A DNA stretch of 64,000 nt from Taiwanofungus camphoratus (Eukaryota; Basidiomycota; Agaricomycetes; Polyporales; Taiwanofungaceae), in the NCBI GenBank assembly GCA_003999685.1, contig CP021226.1:806001-870000 (forward strand), given 5' to 3'. Both the position numbers and the translations under genes were made by a program. The first letter of the stretch is position 1, and every line of letters begins with the position of its first letter. A model generated the notes under the pieces. The model saw only the letters and a list, made by a program, of their open reading frames with translations. It was not told the DNA's origin and did not search any database. Positions 44,358-56,430 of the stretch are shown in pieces.

Positions 44358-45824
44358 TCTGGGGTATCCGGAACCACGGGGGGGACGACGCAGAGGCGTT
44401 TAAAGGAAGGTGTGAGATGTTGTATGGGGACTTGCCCTGGCCTCTTTATACATGTCCGAGGGCCGGCACAAGGAAACGCGTGCTCATAGAATGAGTGTGC
44501 CATAACAATGCAACTTGAGGGCTGTAACCATTTACCCGCATCTTCATAACAACGCAGCGCAGATCCAAAAAGGAAGTTTTCAGATCGGAAGTGATCGAAG
44601 ACGAGCTGAGGAACAGGACCACGCTGGACGTCCGAGGATAGGTCCGCGGCCTAGTTCGGCGGCTGAGGAGAGAAATACGGACGGGATCAATTTTGATTGT
44701 CAGGAGAGCCGACATGTGGTGCAGGGCGAGCACTCTCGAGAGGCCCTGTGATTGCCCGCAAATCGCTCGCAGAGGGCGTTTATGCACTGGGTGCATATGG
44801 TGGGGAGACTCGTGTCCTGGGGGCATGAGCACGGGCGACACAGCTCACGGACCGGGGGCATGAAAGACATTACAAGTTAAAGCAAAGCATGGCTCCTGGA
44901 TCGCTGATGGTGGCTGGGAGTCCCAAGAGGCTGGAATTGGCGAATCGGGCATGGTATCGATGGAAACCGAAACAACATGGCACAGTAGAAAAATTTCCAG
45001 CGAGGCAGGGATTCGTCCGAGGTGTACATAAGTCAATTTCGCAGGCATGCCACCAACGCCGAGTCCATACGGACAATGTGCCAGATAAGATGGTTTATAT
45101 TTAGATAAGGTTGGTGCTGCATGTGACGCGAACACATACTTACCCTGAGGCTAGTCAAGTTACAACCGCTGCCACCGCTCAATCAAGCCTCGATGGAGAT
45201 CAAAGCGGATACCTCGCGGAAAGAGACACAACGACCGGAAGTCGGACGCTGCCCCGAACGCGCACTTGTATCCCATCGATCCTCATATTTGATTCCGTTT
45301 GGTATGGCGGCTTGACTTTGGACCCTGATGGAGAAAAAAACGGCTTAATAGATAATTTCACCTTAAGAAAGAGGGTTCCCTACGTCAATAACAGCCTAGA
45401 GCGCGCTCCGAGGTCGAGACGCTGAACATTTTCGCCAATGTGCACGTCGCCGCCGCACTGCCCCGGAGCTCAGTCTTATTTCGGACATTTATTACGTAAC
45501 GACCACGCGACAGTACATACGCGACTCCCACGTGATCGTTCAGCGCATGTATCGTTCGTGTTCGTTTCGGCGGCAGAAAGCCCAACATTCCCTGGTCCAT
45601 ATCTCCTGCGAAGTCTAATACTCAGTCTCGCAATCATTTCCACCTTGCGCTTTGTGCTGCACATAACCACCTGATACAACATCACGACAATCCATATGTG
45701 CATGTGCCAGAGTTGCTGACCGATCGTTAGTCTTCCTTCCAACAGATCCGCCGCATACCTGGGCCGACTTCCTGAACACAACCAGTCAATCCCAAGGACC
45801 CTGCAAGGACTCTACTGGGTCCAT
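44358..45824. other. Intergenic between GH30 and CK1-like kinase
   Basis: A divergent promoter region of nearly 1.5 kb for the two genes. Open frames on both strands overlap one another and show no domain. The TATA box of the glucanase is the only signal named. Confidence 0.5.
44444..44450 (-). promoter_or_regulatory. TATA box of the GH30 gene
   Basis: TATAAAG on the minus strand, 87 bases upstream of the glucanase ATG, a usual spacing. Confidence 0.55.
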
Positions 45825-47728
45825 ATGGCACCCATCCATTACCCTCAACAAATCGCTAATTGGTGGCTAGGCGAGAATCTGGGCTCTGGTTACTCTGGTA
45901 AGACTATGTCTCCCCCTCTCCCTCATGACGGTCATCTTCACTTTCCTGCCCCATGACCAGGATCCATCTTTCGCGCCACCAATCTTCACACTGGGCAGGT
46001 AGTCGCGCTCAAAATCCAGCATGTTGACGCAGACTGCCCAACAAACCGCTATGAACGCTCCTTCTATCCTGCGCTCCAGGGGGGTATCGGTATGCCCACA
46101 CTCTGGGCGGCTGGCATCGAGGGAAAGTTCGACTACCTCGTAATTGACCTCCTCGGCTCGAGCCTCGACTCGCTGTTCCGCCGGACTGGGAAGGACGTGA
46201 TGGACCTGCGTAGCGTGTGTTGTATTGCGATGCAAGTGGTCAGTCTACTCTGTCCCTCCCCGTCCCGTTAGCTCTTGTCAAACCTTCTCCGCCCTGCACA
46301 TGCATGTACACGCCGTAAGATATCCAGGCTGGACTTCATGCACTCGCGCGGCGTCCTGCATCGCGACATCCAGCTGGGCAACTGTGTCATCGGGCTGCCG
46401 CCGAATCACCAGGTCATCTACATGATCGACTTTGGGTTCTCAAAGTTCTACATTGATCCCGTCACGAGACGTCATATACCGGAAAGTAAAGAGAAGCGTG
46501 ACTTTATAGGCAACTACTGGTTCACGTCCGTAAATGTCCATTGCAGAGGAAAAGGTCAGTCGCATCGTGGCTTTGGCAGCCCCGTTCAGGTGTTCACTTA
46601 GTCTGTGCTGCTCTTGGAAAATGCCATGTGTTACCACAGTCCCATCCAGAAGAGACGATCTCGAGGCCGTGGCGCTTATGCTCGTTCACCTGCTCACACC
46701 AGGAGGGCTTAGCTGGACACGCAGCGGCATTCCAAAAACAAACATTGCGCACGAGCGACTCAAGCGTGAGAAGCGCAATGCCCGACCGGAGGACCTTTGT
46801 CGCGGGCTACCAACAGAGTTCGAGGAATTTCTGCGCTACTGCCGGCGGCTGAAGTTCGCAGAGTGCCCAGATTATGCGCACTGGGTGAATCGGTTCCGAG
46901 AGTTGGCGATCGAGATGGGCTATCCCAGGAGCTCACTCTTTGTTTGGCCGCCGCCGCCTGATGTTCAGGTGCGTTGCCGTGATCCGACTCACTTGAGACC
47001 GCCAAACCATTGATTGCTCCTTACATATTGTCTTCCCTACGCAGCCGTCAGCACCTGCTATGTTACCTCCGAGACGGTCGCATCCGATTGATGCAAACCG
47101 CATCGAGGGCATCCTCAACGGCCTCGCTAATCTGCAGCTCGGTGATCGTCAAGTGTTAGCTGACCGCAACGAGATCGCGAACGGTGTGCGCGTAAATGGG
47201 GATACGAAAAAATTGGTGGCATCAGAGGATATTATTATCATCAGCAGTGACAACGAAAACGGGCCAGGAAAGGCGCCGGCCACTGTACGATTGCCCAAGG
47301 CAATGCACCTCGCGAGGCTAGCGAAGGCGGTGCTAGACACCACAGACAATGTTGCGCTTTCGCGAGCAGTGCAAGAGTTCGTAGGCGTGTTGCAGGATAG
47401 CCGCTCGCGGACGTTGACGAAGGAGGGTTTCGCTTTTCTGGATGCACTATACAAGCAACTAGCCGATCCATCCGTGTACATCCAACCAATCCGTACGTCG
47501 CGCCCACGGAACAGCGTCGCAGACCAACAAGATGCCCCTCTGGAGCCACGTGCGAAGATGAACAAACTGCGGGCGCTAAATCAGGAGGTTAGCAAAGCAC
47601 AGGGCAACAAAGTGTTAGCTGAGATGGTGGCTGAGTTTGGTGCAGTTATCAATAAGAGTAGCGGAAGGACAGTGACGAAGGATGCCTTGGAATTTTTGAA
47701 GAACCTGGCGAGTAAGCTGAGGACATAG
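45825..47728 (+). CDS. CK1-like protein kinase with C-terminal repeat pair
   Basis: A casein-kinase-1-type fold. It has WWLGENLGSGYSGSIFRATN (Gly loop), VVALKIQ (ATP Lys), RLDFMHSRGVLHRDIQLGN (catalytic loop), IYMIDFGFSKFYID (Asp-Phe-Gly) and VNVHCRGK, then the CK1 marker PSRRDDLEAVALMLVHLL. The loop reads HRDIQ, with Gln where active CK1 has Lys; the same change is usual in a mushroom-specific branch, so activity is uncertain. An intron of about 80 bases before ISRLDF and one before PSRRDD are clear. The C-terminal 200 residues hold two similar blocks of about 50 residues (SRAVQEFVGVLQDSRSRTLT and LAEMVAEFGAVINKSSGRTV). The substrate is unknown. Confidence 0.85.
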
Positions 47729-48941
47729 CTTCTTGGACACTTTTGCGATATGTAGGTTGGACGCTGGTATTCTCAGGTCTTGTATAATTTATTTTGAAGC
47801 GGGCGACATGTACTTTATGCGAGGAACGTTGGCCATTGTTGGCCTATGTACTTGACCTTGGAAGAGCACGTTCAATATCAGCGTGGGGACCATTCAAGTG
47901 TGCCGACGGCCATTAGGAATTATTTAAGGCAGTTTCGTGATGACATCTAACGGAGCTGGTTCGCCTTCGAACAGGTGCGTTTGGTACATAATAGTTATTT
48001 CCGGACCACAACCATTTTGACTGGATGCTGTTTGCCCTATCTTCTCCCAAGGTATCACCAGGAGCTACCTTCTTGGGTGATCTAGAACCTTTTTGTCCTT
48101 CTGGCAGAATTTCGGTACATACCTTAGACGTTTGGACGGAGCGATGAAGTCAGGACATGTTCGCTGTACCAAGAGCAGCTGTAGACAAGCGAGGCGGTGA
48201 AACTGTTCCAATCAGAACATCTCAAGCTGGGGTGAATGCTGTTATATACTAAGCTGGGTCACGAGCGGAGTCCACGGCATCCACACAAAGCCGAGGGGAA
48301 TGCTTCACCAGCCTTGACAGTTGCGGGAACCCGGAAGCCATAGACGAATACAAGAACTGCCTGCAGCAACCATCTGACACGCACTGACAGTCCCGTGCAA
48401 TCAGGTGAATGCGAATTCCCACTTCATCTTTACTGTGGGGTACAACGGCGGTCTTCTGCCTGATGGCCAACGGAAGTCTAGTCGAGATTTCCCTAGTCTT
48501 GTCTGCTGAAATCCCAAAGAAAAACACCGATTCAACATGTCAATCAAAAGATGGTGCGCGGATAGAACGCTCGGCGAATGCAGCAAGGATGTTGGTACCA
48601 TATATGAATAATGGTACGATGTAGTGTAGCGCCTACATTTCAGAATCCACCGTCGTCGGAAGATAGGACCCCCCGACAATGTAGGCACTACTGAGTATCC
48701 CAAGCGAGAGAGTGTACGAGACTCAACGTGTGGAGGCAGCAACGAAAGACCAGACAATTTCTCGGCTCGGATAAGTTAGCGCCAAGTTGCCCCAACGGAG
48801 CCGGCAAGCCCCGTTGGCTATTCCTCCCCATATTAAAGACAGTGACGATGGTAGCAATTCTCTTCTTTGCCTCCCGCCTCCCTCCCCATTCCCCATAAAC
48901 CTATAGACAGTTGGGCCGTCATCCTTATTTTCAGACTAATC
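47729..48941. other. Intergenic, desaturase upstream region
   Basis: The 3' flank of the kinase and a long upstream region for the desaturase. Open frames at 48249-48757 lie in overlapping frames and show no domain. An ATATTAAAG at about 48830 could serve as a weak TATA element. Confidence 0.45.
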
Positions 48942-50746
48942 ATGGCCAAAGAATCCTCAGGTCCGAGGATAACCGTCGAGCAGACCCCGTTTCTCATCCC
49001 CGACCTGAGCGTAAAAGACTTGCTCTCGGCAATTCCGTATGTACTGTCGACTTTTCATTGGGTGACACGTCTGACACGTCCATGTCGTGCCAATTAGTGC
49101 TCACTGCTACAAACGGTCGGCACTTCGGTCTATGAGCTATTTGTAAGTATAGGCTCTGACGCGTCCGACATGGTGCTAATTTTCGCGTTTTAGGGTGTGG
49201 GACTTTTTCCTCGTCGCATGCATTTACAAGCTCGCTGTTTTCTTCGACGCCCGCATTACCCCAGAATATGTCAGCCTTCCCAGCCCGTATTTGTACTCCT
49301 TCGCGCGTTTCGCCATGTGGGCGTTCTACGGTTTTGCCAACGGTCTTGTTGGTACTGGCCTATGGGTCATTGCGCATGAATGTGGTCACCAAGCGTTCTC
49401 CGAGTCTAAGGCCCTTAACAACGCCATTGGCTGGATTGTCCATTCAGCGTATGTTTTTTTTTTCGTTGCCACAAACGCCGACTGACATGTGATTCCCATT
49501 TGGCTTTTTTTAGACTCGGTGTCCCTTATCACTCTTGGCGTATCACACATGCAAAGCACCATGCCTCGACCGGCCACATGACGCAAGACCAAGTTTTCGT
49601 GCCCAAGACGCGCTCGCAGTTGGGCTTGCCGCCCTTTGACTCTTCTAAAGAGGACCTGTTCGGATCTAGTGTCTCTGAGGAGGTAATGAAGGAGCTTTGG
49701 GATGCACTGGGCGACTCCCCCATTGGTGCTACTCTTGGAGCTGCCGGCTACTTGGTAAGTGGCTACCTTTACCATGCTGCCCTGTCTTGCTTCTCATGCA
49801 AATGTCATGAAATTATATTACTGTCCTCGTACAGCTCGCAGGATGGCCCTTGTATCTTATCAGGAATGCATCAGGGCAAAAGAGGTATCCTGCTTACAGT
49901 AACCGTGAGTTCTCATGCCTTCTAATCGGGCTAGCACTGTATCACTCACATGTTATCTAGACTTCAACCCCTCCGCCGTGATGTTTGCCCCCCACCACCG
50001 CGACCAGATCATCATCTCCGACGTCGGCATTGTACTCTGGTTAGCGGCAGTCATTACTTCTATCTACTACAGGGGTTTCGCCGAGGTCTTCCGCGTCTAT
50101 CTCGTTCCCTACCTATGGTAAATTACCACTCATATTCTCCACACAAATCGTTGATCCCTATTCATCGTAGGGTGAACCACTGGCTCGTCCTCATCACCTT
50201 CCTTCAGCACACCGACCCACTTCTGCCACACTACCGTGCTTCCGAATTCACCTTCCCCCGAGGTGCACTTACCACTCTGGACCGCAACCTCCTCAGAGAT
50301 TGTGGGAAGATCATGGGTTGGATTGGTGCATGTGTCACGCACGGCATCTCTGAGACACACGTTGCGCATCATGTAGCGAGCAAAATTCCCCATTATAACG
50401 CGTAAGTATCGATGGACCTGGGCAGTCGCTCGACTTGTTGATCTTTTATCGTTCTTTCCAGGTGGGAAGCGTCGGACGCTTTGCGACGCAGGCTTCAACA
50501 AGCTGGATTAGCGAAGCTTGAGGGTCGACCCGGAGGCTGGGCAGAGGTGTATCGCGTCTTCAAGGAATGCAAGGTCAGTCTCGCCCAGTCTCAGATTTCT
50601 GGTGCTAACGCTACACATCATAGTTTGTTGAGGACGAGGGCGACATCGTCTTTTACAAAAACGCGTACGGCCTCGCGAAGGCGCGCCCCATGTTCACTGA
50701 CAACAGTGCGAGCGACTCGGGTATCGAGATCGACAAGGACGCGTAG
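48942..50746 (+). CDS. Delta-12 (omega-6) fatty acid desaturase
   Basis: ER membrane di-iron enzyme that turns oleate into linoleate. The frame opens MAKESSGPRITVEQTPF. The three His boxes are present: HECGHQ, HAKHH (in WRITHAKHHASTGHM) and HVAHH (in SETHVAHHVASKIPHYNA). Hydrophobic stretches VWDFFLVACIYKLAVFF, FANGLVGTGLWVIAHE and DVGIVLWLAAVITSIYY are the membrane parts. About seven introns of 50-80 bases break it. The C-terminal WEASDALRRRLQQAGLAKL and the end GIEIDKDA are usual for mushroom FAD2-type enzymes. A delta-15 activity cannot be excluded from sequence alone. No break was found. Confidence 0.93.
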
Positions 50747-51304
50747 GGTGCCCGGATTTTATCCTGCCACCGCTTTCGCCTCCCTCGTTTATGCAGTCTG
50801 CGACGTCAGTCAATGTACACACTCTTTATCTCGCCATGACTCTCGGCGCGGTTGTACGGCATGGACACGTATGAAACAGTGGATGCTATCTTCAAAATTG
50901 ATTCACACTGTTCCATGACGGCGAGCGCCGAGACAGATGGACATAGACTCATCTATAGAGATCATTATGAGCAGAGGTTGCTAGAATATAAAATGGAAAC
51001 TATTTTAATGCTTGAGTGATGCAAAAATGCAGTGAATGAATTCATATTGAATATCTTAGCGTGCTATTCGGTTTGCCCAAAGTGAAATTGGAATGACCCC
51101 AAATTCGTAGATTTTGGGAATCCTGGCCATTCGCAGCCCAAATGTTACAAGGACAGTTAATGGGACGCACGAGGGAAAAAATGCCGCCTAGATTTTGTTG
51201 ATTCGCATGTATCATAGCGGTGAAAATATAGCGAAAGCGGAATCCATACGTCGGTCGCCGTAGTGGGCTGTTCCCACCATCCCGCTCGCCAGCCGCAACC
51301 ACAT
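50747..51304. other. Intergenic, convergent 3' ends
   Basis: The desaturase and the ribosomal gene converge here. AT-rich 3' flank sequence; no gene or repeat recognised. Confidence 0.5.
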
Positions 51305-51948
51305 CTACTCCTCGTCCCCCTCCTCCTCCTCGACCTCCTCCTCAGCCTCCTCCTCCTCGTCTTCCTCGTCTTCCTCTCTCGCCGCCTCCACTACTGCGGT
51401 GGCAATACGGTCTAGGTCCCGCTGACCGTCCTGGCTAATCCGGCGGCCACCGTTTTCCGACTGCTCGAGCACACCAATCTTCTCAAGGGACTGGCAAATC
51501 TTGCGCTGAACGGACGCGGAACAGTCTGCGTGATGTGAGGGTCGGTTACCCCTCCGGTTGCGGCCACCGTGTAGCTTCGTCAGTGCACCGATACCAACGT
51601 CCTTGCGGAGATAGATGTGTCGCGCAACCGCGGCTAGAGTATAGGCAAGTGTCTGTGTGAGTCTGAGCAGGAAAGAGAAGGCAGTAAATCATACAGACCT
51701 GCGCGGACGTAGTACCAGTCGGCATCATATGGTGCAAGCTCCTTGAAGGAGCCGGTTTTTACAATATCAACCCAGGTGGGAACCTCGAGCTTGCCCGATC
51801 GCTTGAGGTGGGAGGAGTATGCTGAGATGAACGCCTCCGCGCTACAAGGCATAGTATGCCAGAGGTTGGGGCACATGTTGCGTCAGTCTCGATTTTGCAA
51901 CTCTGAGCGTCCTGCCCGGACGTACCTGATGTCTCGTACACCGGGCAT
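51305..51948 (-). CDS. RPS19: 40S ribosomal protein eS19
   Basis: Component of the small ribosomal subunit head, needed for 18S rRNA maturation. The frame opens MPGVRDIS; an intron (GTACGT to CTTGTAG) joins it to [18 protein letters not shown]. Then come [24 protein letters not shown], a second intron, and [38 protein letters not shown] and [17 protein letters not shown]. The core is complete. The protein has about 164 residues, longer than the usual 145-150 because of an acidic tail ([19 protein letters not shown]) encoded by a CTC-type triplet run. The very early intron is typical of ribosomal protein genes. Confidence 0.95.
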
Positions 51949-52700
51949 TTTGTCGAAACGAAAGAATTAACCTTGTAAAACGGGAGGGACGGCGTCGAGC
52001 GCGGCGTTGGCGGCGGTATAGGTGGACTGGAATCGAAAATTGAGTTCGAGGCCAGCCACCCAGTCCTGTGCAGTTCCAATGCTTAGTCAGCACCTCGACC
52101 TCAAGCTGGTCGGTGTCCAAACTCAGTTGTGGCCATTTATTGAAGCAGCAAAGATTGTCCTCGGCTTCGTTGTGCGTTCTCTTACATTCCTGGAACTGTC
52201 GTATATGCTTGTGATGCTATTCATCGAAGAACGCTCTGAGATCTAAGCTACTGGACAGACATGGCAATTGGGCGGGAGTCTGATTAATTCCCGCCACCGC
52301 CACAGCCCTTATGCAAGACTTTTTCCCATAACATACATATGAAACCGCGCCAGGCTAGGATACACATGCGACAAAAGAACTAGGTAGACGAGGATCGTCC
52401 CGATACCTAAGACAGATACATCCAACAGAACGAAATCAACCTTCAATGCATCTACTATATAACTCCCCCAACCAAACCCGCCTTCGCCCAACCCAATAGA
52501 ACGTTATCCTAGTATAGTATAGATAAGTGGCGCATTCTGATGCCTACTGTTTGTATGTACCGGGAAACACCGCGTCTTAGCACCCGTTTGCTTGTGGCGG
52601 TATATAAATGCTGATTTCATCATCATCATCACCCCGCCACCGCCGTCGATGGTCGTCCTCTTCAGGTTTCACTAGTGCTGAACGTTGAACTCGAGTACCT
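51949..52700. other. Divergent promoter between eS19 and F-box/LRR gene
   Basis: The upstream regions of both genes. A short TCA microsatellite lies at about 52617-52632. No other gene is supported. Confidence 0.45.
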
Positions 52701-54179
52701 ATGGAGTCGAACATCAACCCTTGCGGTTTGTTTAAATTCCAGCCTGTTCACCGCCTTCCCCCTGAGATGCTCATTGAAATTTTCACCTACTGTGTCGAAG
52801 CTCTGGGAGATGATCTCATGCCACTCACTCTTGGTAACATTTGTGGCTACTGGCGCAATATTGTGCAGACTTGCTCTCGCTTGTGGCGACAGTTATATCT
52901 GACTGACCGGCGTAGGAAAGAGGCCTTGCATATTCAATCCTCTCTATGGTTGACACGGTCTGGCTCATTGCCACTGGACATTATCGTGAACCTCAAGTCA
53001 AGGGACATGCTACTACCCGTTTTGTTGCCCGCCCTGTCTCAGTTCCGCCGTTGGCGTAACGTAATGCTCATTTCAGGAGGGTATAGAAAGGAGTATCAAT
53101 TGTCCGGCGCTGGAATCAGGGAATTAAATACCTTGTGCATAAAGGTCAGAGATGTTTCCGAGCAGGATGATAGAGATCACAACATGTTCGAACCGCCCCC
53201 TAGTCCCTTCTTATCCGACTCTCTGAATGATGGGTTGGTTTACACCGCTCTAAACCTCTCCGTATCTGCATTACCGTCGCCATCTCATATGTCTACTCTT
53301 CACTTCGCTGCCCTCACTATCGTCGAGTCTTCGCCCGGGGTCGTCACCGATGTCGTGCACATGCTAAATTTCCTCTCCTTTCTTCCTAAGCTTGAGATTT
53401 TCCGCCTCCGGGGAGTTGCACATGACGGCAGTTCCGAGCTGAATGTTACTTGGCCGCCCGTCGTCTCGCTGAAGTGTCTCCACACACTCAAACTCGTGGG
53501 TACGTCGGCTTTGCGCCCAGTCCTCTCTCACATCGACGTGCCTGCGTTGATTGAACTCGCAATCACACATACGAATATGGATTTCGCGCCGCAATACGAC
53601 CGGTACGCAGCCGTGACTGAGGACGGCGATAGCGACGACGAGGCGCACGACTTCTCACAATCCCCATGGAGCGACCATGCGACTGGGATGGGGTTGCGCA
53701 CACTGATACGGCGGAGCAATCCTCCATTACAACGCCTCGTAATGGACTACGCAGATATGCGGACAAAGGACTTCCTCTGGTGCTTCAATCACATGGAGAC
53801 ACTAAAAGAGTTCCGCATCAGGGCGTCGGATATGTCAAACAAAGTCATCGATATGCTGGTCCCGTACAGAGCGAAGCGCGTCTCGCTGGGTGCTGCGGAC
53901 TCCGACGCGATGCAAGAGGATGATGACTTCTGGCGAGTGCGCCTGCCGCAGTTGTTGACTCTGGAATTCTACCATTGTCAGAGGTTATCTGGCAGTGCTA
54001 TTGTAGCCGCGTTGTGTAAGCGCGTCGAATTCACGGATGCCAGAAGAGACGAAGGGATAAACACCTTGAAAGATGTTGGAATCATTGATTGCGCCGGTTT
54101 TCTAACTCCCCATGTCTTGGATTTATCGGCCGTGCTGGGGAGTCGACTTCGTACCGTGGAAGTTTTTGCCCGACCCTGA
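52701..54179 (+). CDS. F-box/LRR protein, 492 aa, intronless
   Basis: Likely an SCF ubiquitin ligase adaptor. The F-box is FQPVHRLPPEMLIEIFTYC, followed by LGNICGYWRNIVQTCSRLWR and LYLTDRRRKEALHIQSSLWL. The rest has the weak Leu-rich repeats of mushroom F-box proteins (LDIIVNLKSRDMLLPVLLP, LKCLHTLKLVGTSALRPVL, LIELAITHTNMDF, LPQLLTLEFYHCQRLSGSAI). An acidic break (EDGDSDDEAHDF) separates two repeat groups. It has a single exon and a clean frame. A partial, decayed copy of its 3' half lies 1.3 kb downstream. The target is unknown. Confidence 0.85.
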   Translation: MESNINPCGLFKFQPVHRLPPEMLIEIFTYCVEALGDDLMPLTLGNICGYWRNIVQTCSRLWRQLYLTDRRRKEALHIQSSLWLTRSGSLPLDIIVNLKSRDMLLPVLLPALSQFRRWRNVMLISGGYRKEYQLSGAGIRELNTLCIKVRDVSEQDDRDHNMFEPPPSPFLSDSLNDGLVYTALNLSVSALPSPSHMSTLHFAALTIVESSPGVVTDVVHMLNFLSFLPKLEIFRLRGVAHDGSSELNVTWPPVVSLKCLHTLKLVGTSALRPVLSHIDVPALIELAITHTNMDFAPQYDRYAAVTEDGDSDDEAHDFSQSPWSDHATGMGLRTLIRRSNPPLQRLVMDYADMRTKDFLWCFNHMETLKEFRIRASDMSNKVIDMLVPYRAKRVSLGAADSDAMQEDDDFWRVRLPQLLTLEFYHCQRLSGSAIVAALCKRVEFTDARRDEGINTLKDVGIIDCAGFLTPHVLDLSAVLGSRLRTVEVFARP

Positions 54180-55159
54180 AAGGAAAGGCCGAGATGTGAG
54201 GAGACGTAGAGGAGCCATTAAGGACGTACGTATACATTGTATTTCTTGACTGAAGGCGGCTTGAGACGAATATTTTACTATACGCTCTGTCCGCTGTGTC
54301 AGTTATTGGTGACTGTGCATCCATCCTCCCAGTCCCGGATACGGTCCTGTCAATGGTGCTATCACTATGAAGCCCCGAGTCTTGTGGCATGATGGATCTT
54401 ATGTTAAAATGGGGACAGTGATCGAAAACAATGCCATCATGATTACCTAAATCGCACTTGAAGCTATTTGTTCCCATCTTCACAAGCCAAGCTCTTAGAT
54501 TGCACCCATTACATGACGAAGAGGACTGCTTTGTTCCATTTCGTGCTGGTCTTGTATGGAAGATATTGAATATCATGACAACCCGACCCGACCAGCGAAG
54601 GCAAATGGATGCTCATGTTTTGCCCGGTCTGCTGCTTAGCTCAGATGAAAGTCTCGCGCCTCAGATTCGCAGGCTATCCAGCACAGTGTTGTCCACGCGT
54701 CAGAATACAATATAGCGCCTTTTGCCACTTGTTCAAATTTGACAGTCTTGAATATGGGCGAGAATATTATTGCTTACCATACGTGGTGAGGAATGCGACT
54801 ACCGTGCCGGTATTGACTTCCTAGAGCTCCACGCAGGAACACTCAAGGTACAAATTGATGGAATCAATAAATCGATGTGAAGAAATAGAGGCAGAGCGAT
54901 CTGATTTTTTTGAGGGGAGGAAGAGGTTGCGTGGTCCAAGTTGTCTTGTAGGTAGGCCCGTCACACAAATGAATGAGTATGAGCGTGAGTATTGTTTTTA
55001 GTACTTACAATCGACGACGTGCACCACCGTTAATTCGCCAACATCCGTTGTGCCCTGCAGGTGTCGGTTGGATCTATCATGGCAAATTCTCAATGTACTC
55101 CTCGATACGTCGTTGCGTACAATATAGCAGTGACACCTACCTCCGTCTCGATGCATTCC
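54180..55159. other. Intergenic between F-box gene and its decayed copy
   Basis: Open frames on both strands here are short and domain-free. No RNA gene or clear repeat. Confidence 0.4.
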
Positions 55160-55420
55160 TCGGGTGAGCGCCAGCCGGCTGATACGAACTTTTCCCAGTC
55201 TTCGGGAGCGACCGTGCGAGAACGACCGATTAACGTGGTCTCATACGGCGGACCAGCTCCCGCTGAAGGTGCCCGTAATGGACTACGCCGACATACACAT
55301 AAAGGATTTCTGCTGGTGTTGACGAGCCAGGCACTTTGTGAGTGCTTGAATATCACCTCGACCATGTCGGATGCGATGATCAGGATGCCTGCGCTGTACA
55401 GAGCAACGCCTCCCGTAAGT
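55160..55420 (+). pseudogene. Decayed partial copy of the F-box/LRR gene
   Basis: About 250 bases match the region 53645-53880 of the upstream gene: shared pieces include GTAATGGACTACGC, AAAGGA(C/T)TTC, CTGGTG and TGTACAGAGC in the same order and spacing. In the matching frame it reads VMDYADIHIKDF and then meets a stop, and other frame changes follow. Nothing of the F-box itself is seen. It is a truncated tandem duplicate. Confidence 0.65.
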
Positions 55421-55803
55421 ATTGCGGAGGCAGCGCAACGTAGGGAGTCTTGGCTTGCGTGCCGTTGCCGAGGCTATCGATCCTGGGGCCCCGCTGTTGT
55501 TGAGATCGTCTGGGTTTGCACCGTAGTTGGCGAACGTTTCGTCCCCTCCTCAACAAGGCGGATACCGTCCTTCCGAACGAGCACAGACAAGCCCATGCTT
55601 CACCCATATTAATTTCTTGCTGCGTGTGCCAGACGTGTCAGCTGTGCCAGGAAGCTGGCCTCGCGTCGCTCTAGCCGTACATGCTGGTTATTCATCGAAG
55701 TAGGCAATAATCTAAGGTTCATTTGCAGAGGCCGTTCCTCCAAAGATAAAATTCTTACGGTCGATCAATCGCATCCCCATCCCCATCGCCCGCACTCGCC
55801 ATC

Positions 55804-56430
55804 ATGTTCGGGACTCAAAGGATGCGCATCGCACCCTTGCGGCTTGAAAATAACTATTACCTGTTGTCGTTGTGGAATGACCCATCCCTACGACGCTCCA
55901 TCACGAACGAATATATCTCATCACACGCCATCAATGCCTTGCAAGCTGGGCCCACACCGATGTTCTCTGCAAATATCGAGTATAACTACCCACGTGAAAA
56001 CCAGTTCCCTCCGGATCATTTCGTAGATATAGGATGCTGCAGCATCGCATCGACAAACATGAAGAATCGGGACGGGACGCTCACCCTGTTGTTGAGCCCG
56101 AGGACCGACGAGCTGACGAGCCCCGGCACGGAAGGACGGGAGGCGATCAAATACCTCACTGCATTCGCGTTCAAGAGCCTGGGGCTCCACCGCCTGTCAG
56201 TCACCGTCTTTGACGGGGACGAGGACATCGTTGCGCTCTACAAGCTATGGTGAGGAACACACCCTCTCATACATCATGATGTACGAGTGCCTGAGCACTT
56301 GCATCCTAGCGGCTTCGTTGAGGAGGGGCGCAGGCGGAGGAGCAACTGGATTGACGGAGAGTGGCATCACGAGGTCCTGTTGGGTATCCTGGAGGACGAG
56401 TGGGTGGCGTTGCCGAAGCGCGACGAGTGA
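55804..56430 (+). CDS. GNAT-family N-acetyltransferase
   Basis: RimJ/RimL-like acetyltransferase fold. It reads MRIAPLRLENNYYLLSLWND, then SLRRSITNEYISSHA, a beta strand FVDIGCCSIAS, TLTLLLSPR, and GREAIKYLTAFAFKSLGLH, where the acetyl-CoA loop should lie, then RLSVTVFDGDEDIVALYKL. One intron (GTGAGG to ATCCTAG, about 60 bases) follows; it splits the Cys codon and leads to GFVEEGRRRRSNWIDGEWHH and the end WVALPKRDE. The GFxxEG...DGEWHD-like end is typical of the family. The substrate is unknown; antibiotic or protein N-termini are known targets in relatives. Confidence 0.82.

Noticed and set aside
48249-48757. Overlapping minus-strand frames upstream of the desaturase
   Set aside because: Two frames compete in the same place, with no domain; more likely promoter DNA.
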